Source of the DNA: Brumimicrobium mesophilum
GTDB taxonomy: Bacteria > Bacteroidota > Bacteroidia > Flavobacteriales_D > Crocinitomicaceae
Direction: 5' to 3'
DNA: 64,000 nt
Assembly (NCBI RefSeq): GCF_003025005.1
Contig: NZ_PVSS01000010.1
Coordinates: 124,001-188,000 of the forward strand
How positions within the stretch are numbered: position 1 is the first letter of the stretch; each line of letters starts with the position of its first letter. Both the position numbers and the translations under genes were made by a program. A model generated the notes under the pieces. The model was not told the origin of the DNA. It saw only the letters and a program-made list of their open reading frames with translations, and ran no database searches. Of the stretch, positions 63,549-64,000 are shown in pieces.

Positions 63549-64000
63549 CTACTTTTTAATAAGCTTACGTGTAATTTGATTTTTTCCATTTGAAAATCTA
63601 CAGAAATAAATTCCATTTTTTAACTCAGAAATATCTATCGAATTCTTGAACTCTCCAAAATTTTGATTGGAATATTGCACTGTTTTTATAATCTTTCCAG
63701 ATACATCTAAAATTTCAAGATTTAAACTGTTCGTTTTATCATTTAAGGTGAAATTGATAAGGTTATTCGTTGGATTTATGTAGAGGTTAATTAAGTTTAA
63801 GTCCATACCTTCATTTACTATTCCTAAAGTTTCTTCAACTCTAAAAGTGATGGTATCCGCATCTCGAAAACTAAAATTTTGAAGATCATTATCTCCTGAA
63901 GGAGAGCTATTAACCATCAGTTTAGCAATAATCGAATAAGTCCCTTCTTGTAGCATGCCAATAGAAATAGAATCTTCTAAAAATGTAGGCGAACTTAATC
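63549..64000 (-). CDS. T9SS type A cargo protein, 3' end only (5' beyond window)
   Basis: The minus-strand frame is open from the stop at 63549 to the window edge, so at least 150 residues of the C-terminus are present and the start is outside. An ATG at 63956 is internal, because the frame reads on as LSSPTFLEDSISIGMLQEGTY. The last 90 residues (LYINPTNNLINFTL..., LDVSGKIIKTV, GIYFCRFSNGKNQITRKLIKK, partial) are the T9SS type A sorting domain. A beta-sandwich precedes it. The substrate is unknown. Confidence 0.85.
   Translation of the reverse strand, partial: LSSPTFLEDSISIGMLQEGTYSIIAKLMVNSSPSGDNDLQNFSFRDADTITFRVEETLGIVNEGMDLNLINLYINPTNNLINFTLNDKTNSLNLEILDVSGKIIKTVQYSNQNFGEFKNSIDISELKNGIYFCRFSNGKNQITRKLIKK

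Noticed and set aside
1-64000. tRNA, rRNA, prophage, insertion sequence, toxin-antitoxin or restriction-modification genes
   Set aside because: I looked in all spacers and gene calls and saw none; a tRNA scan would settle the RNA part.

Overview
The window is a chromosomal stretch from an AT-rich member of the Bacteroidota, most likely order Flavobacteriales. The Crocinitomicaceae/Fluviicola-like branch is a guess from overall gene style. Evidence: type IX secretion (T9SS) type A and type B sorting domains, a PorW/SprE-like lipoprotein, DUF5686, DUF3109, MnmD and DUF6168 families, a fused E1 alpha/beta 2-oxoacid dehydrogenase, a complete moxR-bat operon, and promoters resembling the Bacteroidota TTG-N19-23-TAnnTTTG pattern with almost no Shine-Dalgarno sequences. 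I saw no rRNA, tRNA, CRISPR array, prophage or insertion sequence. The content is mostly housekeeping and envelope genes.

Layout. 1-5800: two divergent secreted proteins, one with about 14 FG-GAP repeats running off the left edge and one with fibronectin-like modules and a T9SS type B domain. 6.0-15.2 kb: tatC, a DUF5686 outer-membrane protein, lptB, a small lipoprotein, a SpoIIE-type phosphatase, an LpxD-family acyltransferase, a flippase-like membrane protein and rfaE2. 14.8-18.6 kb (minus strand): porW/sprE, bactofilin, atpZ and DUF6168, without the ATP synthase structural genes. 18.7-30.5 kb: two YceI proteins, a DUF3109/RNA methyltransferase pair, the E1 fusion, an SF1 helicase, a pentapeptide protein, a K+ channel, a Crp/Fnr regulator, a pirin and an MpaB-like oxygenase. 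30.8-48 kb: an antiporter, a two-DTG aspartic protease, accD, fbaA, an S9 peptidase, metK, tsaB, dnaB, mnmD, a TPR lipoprotein and a saccharopine dehydrogenase-like enzyme. 48.6-52.9 kb: a TonB-dependent receptor preceded by a beta-helix lipoprotein. 53.3-61.5 kb: the eight-gene moxR-DUF58-bat operon. 61.9-64 kb: a GH3-family protein and the 3' end of a T9SS type A cargo.

Genes acting together. MoxR, DUF58 and BatA-E should form one envelope-associated module built from an AAA+ ATPase, von Willebrand A proteins and TPR proteins. PorW/SprE and the sorting domains tie into T9SS. LptB, the LpxD-like enzyme and RfaE2 serve lipopolysaccharide. TatC, TonB receptor and lipoproteins are envelope functions.

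The most unusual signal is not a protein. The spacers between convergent genes carry a recurring short motif, ATTACGAAT or its complement. It often overlaps or abuts the flanking stop codons, and in places it encloses very long, near-perfect hairpins (up to 29 bp arms). Other convergent spacers carry different repeats in the same position: a 12-bp inverted repeat, a 44-bp palindrome, and a tandem ACTCAA-like tract. No wholly new protein system is evident; this repeat family at convergent ends is the best candidate for something undescribed.
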